64,000 nt of DNA. It comes from CAWHHZ01 sp963829355. GTDB lineage: Bacteria > Acidobacteriota > Thermoanaerobaculia > Gp7-AA8 > JAHWKK01. Below the pieces are notes generated by a model. It saw only the letters and a program-made list of their open reading frames with translations, ran no database searches and was not told the origin of the DNA. A program made the position numbers and the translations under genes. Within the stretch, counting starts at the first letter, position 1. Every line of letters starts with the position of its first letter. Shown here in pieces: positions 31,985 through 40,216 of this stretch. Location of the stretch: NCBI GenBank assembly GCA_963829355.1, contig CAWHHZ010000008.1, positions 433,062 through 497,061 on the forward strand. Reading direction: 5' to 3'.

Positions 31985-34638
31985 GTTGACTGATCCGCCA
32001 GATTCTGTTTGAGAGTCCGGATACGTGCACGATACTCCTGTTCACGCTCCCGAGTCTTCTCGACCACGTCGGCGGGCGCCCTTTCGAGAAACTTCGCGTC
32101 CACGAGCCGCCCCTCGATCTTCGACACTTCGCGCTCCAGATCCTCGATCTGTTTCTCGATCCTGGTGATCTGCTCCGGGTCGAGCTTCTTCTCCGGAAAG
32201 GCGATGCCTACCTCGACTCCGGCGACCACGTCACGATGCGCTTCGGCAGGGATCGCTTCGCCGACCTTCAGACTCTCGAGTCTCGCAAGGTCGACCAGGA
32301 GAGGCTCGAGCTGATTCATTCCACGCTCGAGCACCGTGTCTTCGCTGGCGAGCCAGACTTCGAAACGATCGCCCGGAGCGAATCCGCGCTCCGCCCGGAG
32401 ATTCCGGACATGAGTCGTGATCTGCTGGAACGCATCGACGATCTTCTCGGCCGATTCGTCGGCCAGAGCTTCGTCGTAGACGGGGTATGAGCTGATCATG
32501 ATCGACTCGCCCCCCGTCTCGAGTTTCTGCCAGATCTCCTCGGTGATGAACGGCATGAACGGGTGGAGAAGACGGAGCGAACGATCGAGGACCTCGACGA
32601 GAACGAGCCGCGACTGGGCTCGCTCCTCTTCGGAACCGGACTTGCCCATCAGCACGGGCTTGATCATCTCGATGTACCAGTCACACAGCTCGTGCCAGAA
32701 GAAGTGATAGATCTCGTTGGCCGCTTCGTCGAAACGGAAATTCGACAGGTGACGGTCCATCCGCGCCGTCACGGCATTGAGCCGCGACAAGATCCAGCGA
32801 TCCACGACTCCGAGACTCTCGTGAACGATATCGCCGGAGCGGTCCGGAGTGCCTCCGAGATTCATCAGTGCGAATCGCGCGGCGTTCCAGATCTTGTTCG
32901 CGAATGCGGCGTACCCCTGCATGCGGCTCTTCGCCAGAGGTATGTCCCGCCCCGTCGAGAGGATCGACAGCGTGAACCGAACAGCATCCGCACCGAACTC
33001 GTCCGAGACTTCGAGAGGATCGATGACGTTCCCCTTCGTTTTCGACATCTTCTGGCCATGCTCGTCGCGCACGAGCCCGTGCAGATACACCTGGTGAAAC
33101 GGGACCTTGTCCGTAAACCAGAGGCCGGTCATGATCATGCGCGCAACCCAGAAGAAGAGGATGTCGAACCCCGTGACCAGCACGCTGGTCGGATAGAAGT
33201 TCCGGTAGTCAGCCGTGTCTTCCGGCCATCCCATCGTCGAGAACGGCCAGAGCGCCGATGAGAACCATGTGTCGAGCACGTCCGGATCCTGCCTGAGCTC
33301 GTGCGAGTCGCAGGAGGAACACGTCTCCGGCTCGGTCTCGGAGACGATCACCTGACCGCACTCGCAGTACCAGGCCGGGATCCTGTGCCCCCACCAGAGC
33401 TGCCTCGAGATACACCAGTCGTGGATATTCTCCATCCAGTTGAAGTAGGTCGACTCCCAGTTCTCCGGCACGAGCTCGATCGCTCCGGAGCGCACCGCAT
33501 CGATGGCGGGTTTCGCGAGAGGGTCGATCTTCACGAACCACTGGGTCGAGATCATCGGCTCGGCCACGGTGTCGCACCGGCTGCAGAATCCGACGGAATG
33601 GCGATGCGGGTCGATCTTTCGCAGAAGCCCCTGCTCCTCGAGCTTCTGCACGACGAGTTTGCGCGCCTCGAACCGGTCGAGACCTGCGAGCTCCTCTCCG
33701 GCCGCATCGGTCATCCGGCCGAGGTCGTCGATGACCTGGAGCCGCTCGAGCCCGTTCCTCGCGCCTGCTTCGTAGTCGTTCTTGTCGTGGGCGGGAGTCA
33801 CCTTCACGACTCCGGTTCCGTACTCCGGATCGACGAGTACGTCATCGGTGACGATCGGGATCTCGCGTGAGGTGAGCGGGAGGGCGATTCGTTTCCCGTG
33901 AAGATGCGTGTACCGGGCATCACCCGAGTGGATCGCGACGCCGGTGTCGCCGAGCATCGTCTCCGGCCGTGTGGTGGCGACCGTCACGAAGCCGTTGCCG
34001 TCGGCATACGGATAATCGATGTGCCAGAGACTTCCATCGACATCCTTGTACTCGACCTCGAGATCGGAGATCGCGGTGTGGCAGCGGGGGCACCAGTTCA
34101 CCATCGCCGCGTCGCGGTAGATCAGTCCATCTTCGTACAGGCTGACGAAGACGTGTTTGACCGCGTCGGAGAGACCTTCGTCGAGCGTGAAACGTGATCT
34201 GGTCCAGTCGCACGACACGCCGAGCCTCTTGAGCTGGTCGACGATGGCATCGCCGTGCTCTTCCTTCCACTCCCAGACCCGCTCGAGAAACTTGTCGCGA
34301 CCGAGCTCATTCCGGGACGTGCCTTCGCGAGCCAGCTCACGCTCGACGACCATCTGTGTGGCGATCCCCGCGTGATCGACGCCCGGAACCCAGAGCGTGT
34401 CGTAACCGCTCATTCTCTTCCACCGGACCAGGACGTCCTGGAGCGTGTTGACGAGCGCATGGCCCAGATGCAGCCGTCCGGTCACGTTGGGAGGGGGGAT
34501 CACGATCGAGAACGTTTTCTTCTCACCATCCCCCGCCGGGGTGAAGTAGCCCCTTTTCTCCCAGTACTCGTACCAGCGCTGTTCGAAGTCTTTCGGATCG
34601 TATCGTTTGGCCAGCTCTGTAGCAGTCATTGTCTCCAT
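31981..34638 (-). CDS. valS: Valyl-tRNA synthetase
   Basis: The protein of about 885 residues shows the class I signature HLGHA (PPPNVTGRLHLGHALVNTL), the KMSKTKGNVIDPL motif, two zinc-binding Cys clusters (NWCPRCHTAISDLE and WYCECG...CSSCDS), an editing domain, and the ValS C-terminal coiled coil (ITRIEKQIEDLEREVSKIEG). I chose ATG 34638 because a TATAAT box lies just upstream of it, which would leave the longer ORF start (34674) untranscribed; ATG 34629 is also possible and better spaced from GGAG. It is the first gene of a five-gene operon. Confidence 0.96.
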   Translation of the reverse strand: METMTATELAKRYDPKDFEQRWYEYWEKRGYFTPAGDGEKKTFSIVIPPPNVTGRLHLGHALVNTLQDVLVRWKRMSGYDTLWVPGVDHAGIATQMVVERELAREGTSRNELGRDKFLERVWEWKEEHGDAIVDQLKRLGVSCDWTRSRFTLDEGLSDAVKHVFVSLYEDGLIYRDAAMVNWCPRCHTAISDLEVEYKDVDGSLWHIDYPYADGNGFVTVATTRPETMLGDTGVAIHSGDARYTHLHGKRIALPLTSREIPIVTDDVLVDPEYGTGVVKVTPAHDKNDYEAGARNGLERLQVIDDLGRMTDAAGEELAGLDRFEARKLVVQKLEEQGLLRKIDPHRHSVGFCSRCDTVAEPMISTQWFVKIDPLAKPAIDAVRSGAIELVPENWESTYFNWMENIHDWCISRQLWWGHRIPAWYCECGQVIVSETEPETCSSCDSHELRQDPDVLDTWFSSALWPFSTMGWPEDTADYRNFYPTSVLVTGFDILFFWVARMIMTGLWFTDKVPFHQVYLHGLVRDEHGQKMSKTKGNVIDPLEVSDEFGADAVRFTLSILSTGRDIPLAKSRMQGYAAFANKIWNAARFALMNLGGTPDRSGDIVHESLGVVDRWILSRLNAVTARMDRHLSNFRFDEAANEIYHFFWHELCDWYIEMIKPVLMGKSGSEEERAQSRLVLVEVLDRSLRLLHPFMPFITEEIWQKLETGGESIMISSYPVYDEALADESAEKIVDAFQQITTHVRNLRAERGFAPGDRFEVWLASEDTVLERGMNQLEPLLVDLARLESLKVGEAIPAEAHRDVVAGVEVGIAFPEKKLDPEQITRIEKQIEDLEREVSKIEGRLVDAKFLERAPADVVEKTREREQEYRARIRTLKQNLADQST

Positions 34639-34647
34639 CCGCGCCGC

Positions 34648-34653
34648 ATTATA
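34648..34653 (-). promoter_or_regulatory. Candidate -10 element of the valS operon
   Basis: TATAAT on the minus strand, followed by GCGGCGC, about 10 bases before ATG 34638. The transcript would have almost no leader. The -35 is poor. Confidence 0.45.
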
Positions 34654-34663
34654 AGTGGTCGAT

Positions 34664-34729
34664 GTTTGTAACACGGAACGCCCATGTATCCCGCTCCGCC
34701 CGACAATCGCGCAGGTAACGGTTACAAAC
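34664..34729. promoter_or_regulatory. Inverted repeat pair in the valS/tsaD divergent gap
   Basis: GTTTGTAAC (34664-34672) is inverted as GTTACAAAC (34721-34729). The right copy is nested in ACGGTTACAAACCGT, itself a palindrome. It could be an operator for either gene, but it could also be chance. Confidence 0.25.
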
Positions 34730-34816
34730 CGTCACGACGCCGACGAATGCCGGAGGCACTCCGTGAGCGTTCGGACGGTGGAAGTAGCCCGGGCGGATGA
34801 TCGTTCTGCCTCTGCA

Positions 34817-35893
34817 ATGAAAGCCATCATGGGTATCGAGACCTCCTGCGACGAAACTTCCGTGGCGGTCGTCGGCGACGACGGGATGGTCAGGAGCAAT
34901 CTGATCGCCTCACAGGTCGAGACACATCGTCCGTTCGGCGGCGTCGTCCCCGAGATCGCATCGCGGGAACACCTCCGGAAGCTGATGCCTCTGATCACTC
35001 AGGCACTCGACGAGGCACATCTGACCCTCGATGACCTTGAAGCAGTCGCCGTCACTGCAGGCCCGGGGCTGATCGGCGCGCTTCTCGTCGGCGTCGCCGG
35101 AGCACAGGGACTCTGCTACGGACGGGGCATACCGCTCATCGCGGTCAATCATCTCGAAGGACACCTTTACTCGGCGTATCTTCGAAAAGAAGGTCCCGCC
35201 ATTCCGGTTCCGGAGCATTTCCTCAGCATCGTCGTTTCGGGCGGTCACTCCTCGATCTACGACGTTCGACCCAATACGGTCGCCGTGCTCAACCGGACCC
35301 GTGACGACGCCGCAGGAGAAGTGTTCGACAAAGTCGCCAAGTTCATCGGTCTGCCCTACCCCGGCGGACCCCACGTCGAGCGAATCGGAAAGGACGGAGA
35401 CCCGGGCGCATTCACGTTCCCGCTTCCCCAGTTCAAGGATGGCTCGATCGACTTCTCTTTTTCCGGTCTCAAATCGAACGCGATCCGGATCGCGAGGAGG
35501 GAAGAGATCTCGGCCGACGGCGACACTGGCCGTCTCGCCGACTTCTGCGCCTCGTTTCAACGCGCCATCTGCGCTCAGATCGAGGACCGGCTCTCCCGCG
35601 CATGGGATGAGCTGCCGGAGAAGCCGAACGAGATCTGCCTCACCGGCGGGGTGGCGGCAAATGGAGCGCTCCGGCAGACCGTCAGCTCCTGGGCAGAGGC
35701 GCGCGGCGTGACGGCACGACTTCCCGAAAGGGTTTTCTGCACTGACAACGGCGCCATGATCGCCTTCTGCGGCTGGCAGTCGTTCAGACGGGGCGAATTG
35801 GCCGATCCGAAACGTGTTGCAGCTCTGTCACGAGTTCAGGTTGGGCAGCGAAACCTTTTCTCCGCGCAACCGTCCCACTATAGAACCGCCTGA
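34817..35893 (+). CDS. tsaD: tRNA N6-adenosine threonylcarbamoyltransferase
   Basis: The 358-residue protein has the Kae1/TsaD metal motif HLEGH (His112, His116), the N-terminal MGIETSCDETSVA, FSFSGLKSNA and the C-terminal CLTGGVAANGALR. It transfers the threonylcarbamoyl group to A37 of ANN-decoding tRNAs. ATG 34817 gives the family's normal start; an ORF from 34655 adds 54 unconserved residues. It diverges from valS. A strong hairpin follows the stop. Confidence 0.95.
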   Translation: MKAIMGIETSCDETSVAVVGDDGMVRSNLIASQVETHRPFGGVVPEIASREHLRKLMPLITQALDEAHLTLDDLEAVAVTAGPGLIGALLVGVAGAQGLCYGRGIPLIAVNHLEGHLYSAYLRKEGPAIPVPEHFLSIVVSGGHSSIYDVRPNTVAVLNRTRDDAAGEVFDKVAKFIGLPYPGGPHVERIGKDGDPGAFTFPLPQFKDGSIDFSFSGLKSNAIRIARREEISADGDTGRLADFCASFQRAICAQIEDRLSRAWDELPEKPNEICLTGGVAANGALRQTVSSWAEARGVTARLPERVFCTDNGAMIAFCGWQSFRRGELADPKRVAALSRVQVGQRNLFSAQPSHYRTA

Positions 35894-35932
35894 GAACGAA
35901 CGAACTGCACACCATCATCACCCTCCTACACC

Positions 35933-35961
35933 GACGGCCCCGGCTCATCACCGGGGCCGTC
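35933..35961 (+). terminator. Rho-independent-like terminator after tsaD
   Basis: GACGGCCCCGG (35933-35943) pairs perfectly with CCGGGGCCGTC (35951-35961) around loop CTCATCA and is followed by ACTGTTTGT, a weak U-tract. Confidence 0.7.
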
Positions 35962-36043
35962 ACTGTTTGTGGGCTCCTCCGGCCTGCCGGCGACCAAATT
36001 GATGAAATTACTGACCTCGCCGGAACGGTTCTCAGCCTCACCG

Positions 36044-36457
36044 ATGAGTTATTTGATCTTATTCTGCTGGAGCTTTCTGGCGGCGACCATCGTGCCTGTC
36101 GGCTCTGAGCCCATGCTCATCGGACTTGCCAGGGCGGATGGCCGGATCATCACCTGGGTCGCGGTCGCCACCGTTGGCAATTTTCTCGGCGCCTGCACGC
36201 TCTGGTGGATGGGAAGGCGAGCAGGAAAGCTGGCAATCGACAAGTGGGGACAGACCTCCGTCGGCCTGCGCGCCACCAACATCCTCAGGCGCTATGGAAA
36301 GCCCGCACTCGCCCTTTCCTGGGTCCCGGTGCTCGGTGACATCATCGTCGGGCTCGCCGGCGCGACCGGAATCCCCTTCTCCGGCTTCTGGGGCTGGGCC
36401 ATCATTGGAAAAGGTCTTCGTTACGCCGCGGTCGCCTGGCTCGCCTGCCAGGTCTGA
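36044..36457 (+). CDS. YqaA/DedA-like small membrane protein (VTT family)
   Basis: The 137-residue protein has about four helices and a YqaA-like pattern: FCWSFLAATIVPVGSEPMLI, then ATVGNFLGACTLWWMGRRAG, and a C-terminal WVPVLGDIIVGLAGATGIPF. The family is linked to lipid scrambling or membrane homeostasis, but its exact role is not known. ATG 36044 places the first helix at the N-terminus as in relatives; an in-frame ATG at 36002 is an alternative. Neither has a strong ribosome site. Confidence 0.75.
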   Translation: MSYLILFCWSFLAATIVPVGSEPMLIGLARADGRIITWVAVATVGNFLGACTLWWMGRRAGKLAIDKWGQTSVGLRATNILRRYGKPALALSWVPVLGDIIVGLAGATGIPFSGFWGWAIIGKGLRYAAVAWLACQV

Positions 36458-36517
36458 CGCGTTCACCCTCTCGGAACGAACGCTGCACCGCCTCTCGGAC
36501 TGATCTGCACGGGACGC

Positions 36518-36523
36518 TATAAT
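36518..36523 (+). promoter_or_regulatory. Candidate -10 element of the E1 alpha/beta operon
   Basis: TATAAT followed by CCCGCGC, 22 bases upstream of the TTG start. The region 17 bases further up lacks a good -35. Confidence 0.5.
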
Positions 36524-36544
36524 CCCGCGCTCCAGGAGGCCCAC

Positions 36545-37576
36545 TTGACCGATTCCGCTTCACAACCATCGCGCTCTGCACTGAGTCGCGAGCACCTGCT
36601 CAACCTCTACTACTACGTTCGCCTGACCCGCACGCTCGAGGAGCGACTCGTCGCACTGTTCCGCCAGAGCAAGGTCATTGGCGGACTCTACCGCTCCCTC
36701 GGACAGGAAGGGGAGGCGGTCGCGTCCGCGTACGCGCTCGATTTCAGCAAGGGCGATCTGGTCGCTCCTCTCATCCGCAACATGGGCGCGATGCTCGTTG
36801 CGGGAGCCACACCGCTCGAGATCATCCGGCAGTACATGGGAAAAGGCACCAGCCCGAGCCGCGGACGCGATCTGAACATTCATTTCGCTGATCTCGATCG
36901 AGGCTTCATCGGGCCAATCTCGCCGCTCGGTGACATGATTCCCGTCCTGAGCGGAGCGCTCATCGCCCGCCGGATGGAGAAGCGTGACAGTGTCGCGCTC
37001 GCCTACATCGGCGACGGCGGCTCCTCGACGGGTGCGTTCTATGAAGGGATGAACTTCGCGTCCGTGCAGAAGCTGCCGCTGATCGTCGTCGTCGAGAACA
37101 ATGGCTACGCCTACTCCACACCCACGAAACGCCAGACCGGCGCGCGACGGCTCTCCGACAAGGCACAGGCCTTCGGATGCTTCGGCGAGACTGTCGACGG
37201 TAACGATGTCCAGGCGGTGTACTGGGCGACGAAACGTGCCGTTGGCCGTGCACGGGCGGGGGAGGGCGTCACATTGCTCGAGGTCGTGACGTTCCGGATG
37301 AAAGGCCATGCCGAGCACGACAACCAGTCGTACGTCACTCCGCAGGAGCTGGCGCACTGGCAGGAGCGCGATCCCCTCGAACGGCTGATGAAGGTTCTCC
37401 GGGAGCAGGAGCTCGACTCTGAAACTCCCGCCATCGATCAGAAGGTGCGACGGGAAGTCGACGAGGCGACCGACGAGGCCGATCACTCGCCGATGCCGAG
37501 CCCCGAAGAGGCGCAGTTCGGAACGTTCGCGGGAGATGGATTCTGGGATCGTGAGCAAGCAGGAGAGAAACGATGA
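36545..37576 (+). CDS. pdhA: 2-oxoacid (pyruvate-type) dehydrogenase E1 component, alpha subunit
   Basis: The 343-residue protein has the thiamine-diphosphate motif GDGGSSTGAFYEGMNFAS ending in VVVENNGYAYSTPT, plus LYRSLGQEGEAVASAYAL at the N-terminus. With E1 beta it decarboxylates a 2-oxoacid (pyruvate or a branched-chain one; sequence alone does not settle which). The start is a TTG with AGGAGG 5 bases upstream. Its stop overlaps the beta start as ATGA. E2 and E3 are not in the window. Confidence 0.9.
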   Translation: MTDSASQPSRSALSREHLLNLYYYVRLTRTLEERLVALFRQSKVIGGLYRSLGQEGEAVASAYALDFSKGDLVAPLIRNMGAMLVAGATPLEIIRQYMGKGTSPSRGRDLNIHFADLDRGFIGPISPLGDMIPVLSGALIARRMEKRDSVALAYIGDGGSSTGAFYEGMNFASVQKLPLIVVVENNGYAYSTPTKRQTGARRLSDKAQAFGCFGETVDGNDVQAVYWATKRAVGRARAGEGVTLLEVVTFRMKGHAEHDNQSYVTPQELAHWQERDPLERLMKVLREQELDSETPAIDQKVRREVDEATDEADHSPMPSPEEAQFGTFAGDGFWDREQAGEKR

Positions 37577-38577
37577 CACAGCAGATCGAGCCACCGGCAC
37601 GCGGCGGTGAAACAACCTATCTCGAGGCGATCCGTCAGGCGATGTGGGAGGAGATGGAGCGCGACGAGCGCGTCTTCCTCATCGGCGAGGACGTGGGCAC
37701 CTACGGGGGCGCGTTCAAGACGAGCGCCGCGATGCAGACGAGATTTGGCGCGGACCGCGTCATTGAAACGCCGATCTCGGAAGTCGCGATCGTCGGCTCC
37801 GCCGCGGGCGCCGCGATGATGGGGATGCGCCCGATCGCCGAGATGCAGTTCATCGACTTCATCTCAGTCGGCTTCAACTCACTCGTCAACTTCGCCGCGA
37901 AACTCCGCTACCGGAACGGACTCGCGTGTCCCATGGTCGTCCGCGGACCGGCGGGAGGAGGCGTACACGGTGGACCTTTTCACTCGCTGAGCGGCGAGAA
38001 CTACTTCATGAACGTGCCCGGCCTGAAGATCGTCGCGCCCGCGACCCCGTACGACGCGAAAGGTCTCCTCAAGTCGGCAGTCCGTGACGATGACCCGGTC
38101 ATCTTTCTCGAGCACAAGTTCCTCTACCGCAGGCTCAAGGAGAATCTGCCGGAAGACGATTTCAACGTCCCGATCGGCAAGGCTCACATCCGCCGCGAGG
38201 GGGCTGACGTGACCATCATCACCTTCGCCGCGATGACACTCATCGCGGACGAAGCAGCAGCCGAGATGGAGAAGGAGGGCGTGAGCGTCGAGGTCATCGA
38301 TCTCCGCTCGATCAAACCGTACGACGAAGAAGCGATCCTGAGCTCCGTCCGCAAGACCAGCCGCGCCATCGTCCTGCACGAAGCTCCACTCACCGGCGGC
38401 GTGGGTGGCGAGATTGTCGCCTGCATCACCGAAAAGGCCTTCGACTGGCTCGACGCACCGATCCGCCGCGTCGCTGCCCTCGACACCCCCGTTCCCTACT
38501 CTCCCCCGCTCGAGTCGTTCTATCTGCCAAACAAGGACAAGCTGGTGAGAGCGATCCGTGAGGTGATGGAGTATTGA
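37573..38577 (+). CDS. pdhB: 2-oxoacid (pyruvate-type) dehydrogenase E1 component, beta subunit
   Basis: The 334-residue protein matches E1 beta: TYLEAIRQAMWEEMERDERV, LIGEDVGTYGGAFK, ETPISEVAIVGSAAGAAMMG and VPYSPPLESFYLPN. The C-terminal transketolase domain (VEVIDLRSIKPYD) is complete. It binds thiamine diphosphate with the alpha subunit. Overlap of 4 bases with the alpha gene implies coupled translation. Repeats follow directly after the stop. Confidence 0.92.
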   Translation: MTQQIEPPARGGETTYLEAIRQAMWEEMERDERVFLIGEDVGTYGGAFKTSAAMQTRFGADRVIETPISEVAIVGSAAGAAMMGMRPIAEMQFIDFISVGFNSLVNFAAKLRYRNGLACPMVVRGPAGGGVHGGPFHSLSGENYFMNVPGLKIVAPATPYDAKGLLKSAVRDDDPVIFLEHKFLYRRLKENLPEDDFNVPIGKAHIRREGADVTIITFAAMTLIADEAAAEMEKEGVSVEVIDLRSIKPYDEEAILSSVRKTSRAIVLHEAPLTGGVGGEIVACITEKAFDWLDAPIRRVAALDTPVPYSPPLESFYLPNKDKLVRAIREVMEY

Positions 38578-38582
38578 GGCCA

Positions 38583-38764
38583 GTCGGCAGTCCTCAGTCG
38601 ACAGCCGTCAGACAGTCATCCTGAGCCGCCGGATCCCGCGACGCGGGAGGAGGCCTGCCCTGAGCGAGCGAGGACGGTCGAAGGATCGCGTACGACCCGA
38701 CTCTCACCACCGAAGTACCCGACAGTCAGGACGCACCCGATCCTTCGCTGGCTCTCAGGATGAC
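38583..38764. repeat. 7-bp CAGTCGG-type arm plus GTCATCCTGAGC palindromic element, copy 7
   Basis: A short left arm of CAGTCGG/CAGTCCT units (about 38583-38614) leads into GTCATCCTGAGCCGCCGGAT at 38615. Its left arm carries the insertion found in the right arms of copies 4 and 5 (ATCCCGCGACGCGGGAGGAG), so this copy is inverted relative to them. It ends in CTCTCAGGATGAC at 38764. Confidence 0.85.
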
Positions 38765-38802
38765 TTGCCGTGTTGGTACGGAATGAGTATCGGTAAGGCT
38801 AC

Positions 38803-38994
38803 ATGACCAGTTGTACGATCGATGAGACGGTCTACCGGTGCTCGCTGTGCGAGACACTGTTTGAAGCCGGCGTGGCCGACGACTCTGGTGAAGGGTCGCC
38901 GCGTTGCCCCCAGTGCGGGTTCATGGAAGCCGAGCCTGTCGATACTTCGAATCAGGAAGAGGTCGTGATCCGGCGCACGACCCGATTCCGCTGA
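38803..38994 (+). CDS. Small zinc-ribbon protein
   Basis: The 63-residue protein has paired cysteines (YRCSLCETLFEAG and PRCPQCGF) that form a single zinc ribbon of the FmdB-like kind, then a charged tail (EEVVIRRTTRFR). GTAAGG lies 4 bases before the start. Function unknown; it stands alone between two repeat blocks. Confidence 0.7.
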   Translation: MTSCTIDETVYRCSLCETLFEAGVADDSGEGSPRCPQCGFMEAEPVDTSNQEEVVIRRTTRFR

Positions 38995-39029
38995 GGACAG
39001 TGACTGAAGAGCCGTGAGCTCTTTGTTGG

Positions 39030-39173
39030 GTCATTGAGTCGTTGAGTCATTGGGTCATTGGGTCGTTGGGGCGTTGGATCATTGGGTCGTTGAGTCGTTG
39101 GGGCGTTGAGTCATTGGGTCGTTGAGTCATTGGATCGTCGGGTCATTGGGTCGTTGAGTGGTTGAGTGGTTGG
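39030..39173. repeat. Array of 18 contiguous 8-bp GTCATTGG-like repeats
   Basis: The stretch divides exactly into 18 units of 8 bp with consensus GTC(A/G)TTG(G/A); most differ from each other at one or two positions. There are no spacers, so it is not a CRISPR array. It lies between convergent genes and ends 4 bases before the TauE-type stop. Confidence 0.9.
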
Positions 39174-39177
39174 TCTT

Positions 39178-39930
39178 TCACACATTCCGCACCACCAGAA
39201 AGAGCGCCACCGCGATCACGAAGAACGAGAAGCCTCTGCGGAGCATCGCCGGGGAGGCCTTTCCCGCAACCCGCGTTCCCACGAATGCGCCCGCGACCGC
39301 GAAAGCTCCCACGAGAGACGTCATCACCATGTCCAGGCCCCCGAACCTCAGATGTCCGGCCAGGCCTGCGGCACAATTGATCGCGATGACGACCAGTGAG
39401 GTGCCGATGGCTTCCTTCACCCGCAGATGACCAAAGAGAATCAGAGCGGGCACGATCAGAAAGCCCCCACCCACACCCAGGAAACCGGTCAATACCCCGA
39501 CGCACATGCCCGCCAGGATCGCCTTCCACAGGACCGCGTGATGATCGGCGTCGTGATCTTCCCGCTCTTTCCGAACCAGCATGAGCGTCGCCACGACGAG
39601 CATAAGAGCAGCGAAGATCAGAAGCAGCGTACGCGGCTCCACGAGATAGGTCAGCCTCGATCCGAAAAAAGCGCCAGCAATTCCCGCAACACCGAAGAGA
39701 AAAGCCGTGCGCCAGACCACGCGATCGTGCCGGTGGTGCATCCAGGCACCCACGAGACTCGTGGCACCAACGACCGCCAGTGACATCGGGATCGCCTCGT
39801 GCGGTTCGACGCCGATCACGTACACGAGAAGTGGAACGGTGATGATCGATCCACCTCCGCCGATGAGCCCCAGCGAGAGACCGATCAGGCCACTCAGAAT
39901 GAGACCGATGACGAGGCTGGTGCTGAGCAT
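39178..39930 (-). CDS. TauE/SafE-type sulfite/anion exporter permease
   Basis: The 250-residue membrane protein has the twofold TauE/SafE repeat: LIGLSLGLIGGGGSIITVPL in the first half and GVLTGFLGVGGGFLIVPALI in the second. About eight helices. The family moves sulfur-containing anions out of the cell; the substrate here is unknown. Start ATG 39930 or GTG 39936; the latter overlaps the upstream small ORF's stop (GTGA). Confidence 0.88.
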   Translation of the reverse strand: MLSTSLVIGLILSGLIGLSLGLIGGGGSIITVPLLVYVIGVEPHEAIPMSLAVVGATSLVGAWMHHRHDRVVWRTAFLFGVAGIAGAFFGSRLTYLVEPRTLLLIFAALMLVVATLMLVRKEREDHDADHHAVLWKAILAGMCVGVLTGFLGVGGGFLIVPALILFGHLRVKEAIGTSLVVIAINCAAGLAGHLRFGGLDMVMTSLVGAFAVAGAFVGTRVAGKASPAMLRRGFSFFVIAVALFLVVRNV

Positions 39931-39932
39931 AA

Positions 39933-40070
39933 TCACTCGGTTGTCAGGCGGAACTTCAAGACATCCACCAGATCTCCGCCCACAAAGAATTCGACGGAAC
40001 AGTCACCCTCTGCCCATCCTGCCATAACAATGGAGAACGACGACCCCGCCCTCAGAATCCTTCTCTTCAT
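39933..40070 (-). CDS. Small ORF (45 residues) coupled to the TauE-type gene
   Basis: ATG 40070 has a good ribosome site (AGGAG, 7 bases upstream), and the TGA overlaps the GTG start of the permease. The product begins MKRRILRAGSSFSIVMAGWA and ends in DLVDVLKFRLTTE, acidic and partly hydrophobic. I know no family for it. It could be a real regulator or partner, or a leader peptide that couples translation. Confidence 0.5.
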   Translation of the reverse strand: MKRRILRAGSSFSIVMAGWAEGDCSVEFFVGGDLVDVLKFRLTTE

Positions 40071-40216
40071 GTGTCCGCTCCTCTCCAGACATCCTACATC
40101 CTGACTACGGAACGGTGCATCAGGCTCGTCCGGCAGCATCACGGTGGATTGCCGCGCGAACGTCAATCGATTCTGTCACTATGACGCTGGAACTGAACTT
40201 GCTCGAGGAGTCAATC

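Noticed and set aside
39030..39173. CRISPR array
   Set aside because: Units are 8 bp with no spacers and there are no cas genes; it is a tandem array.
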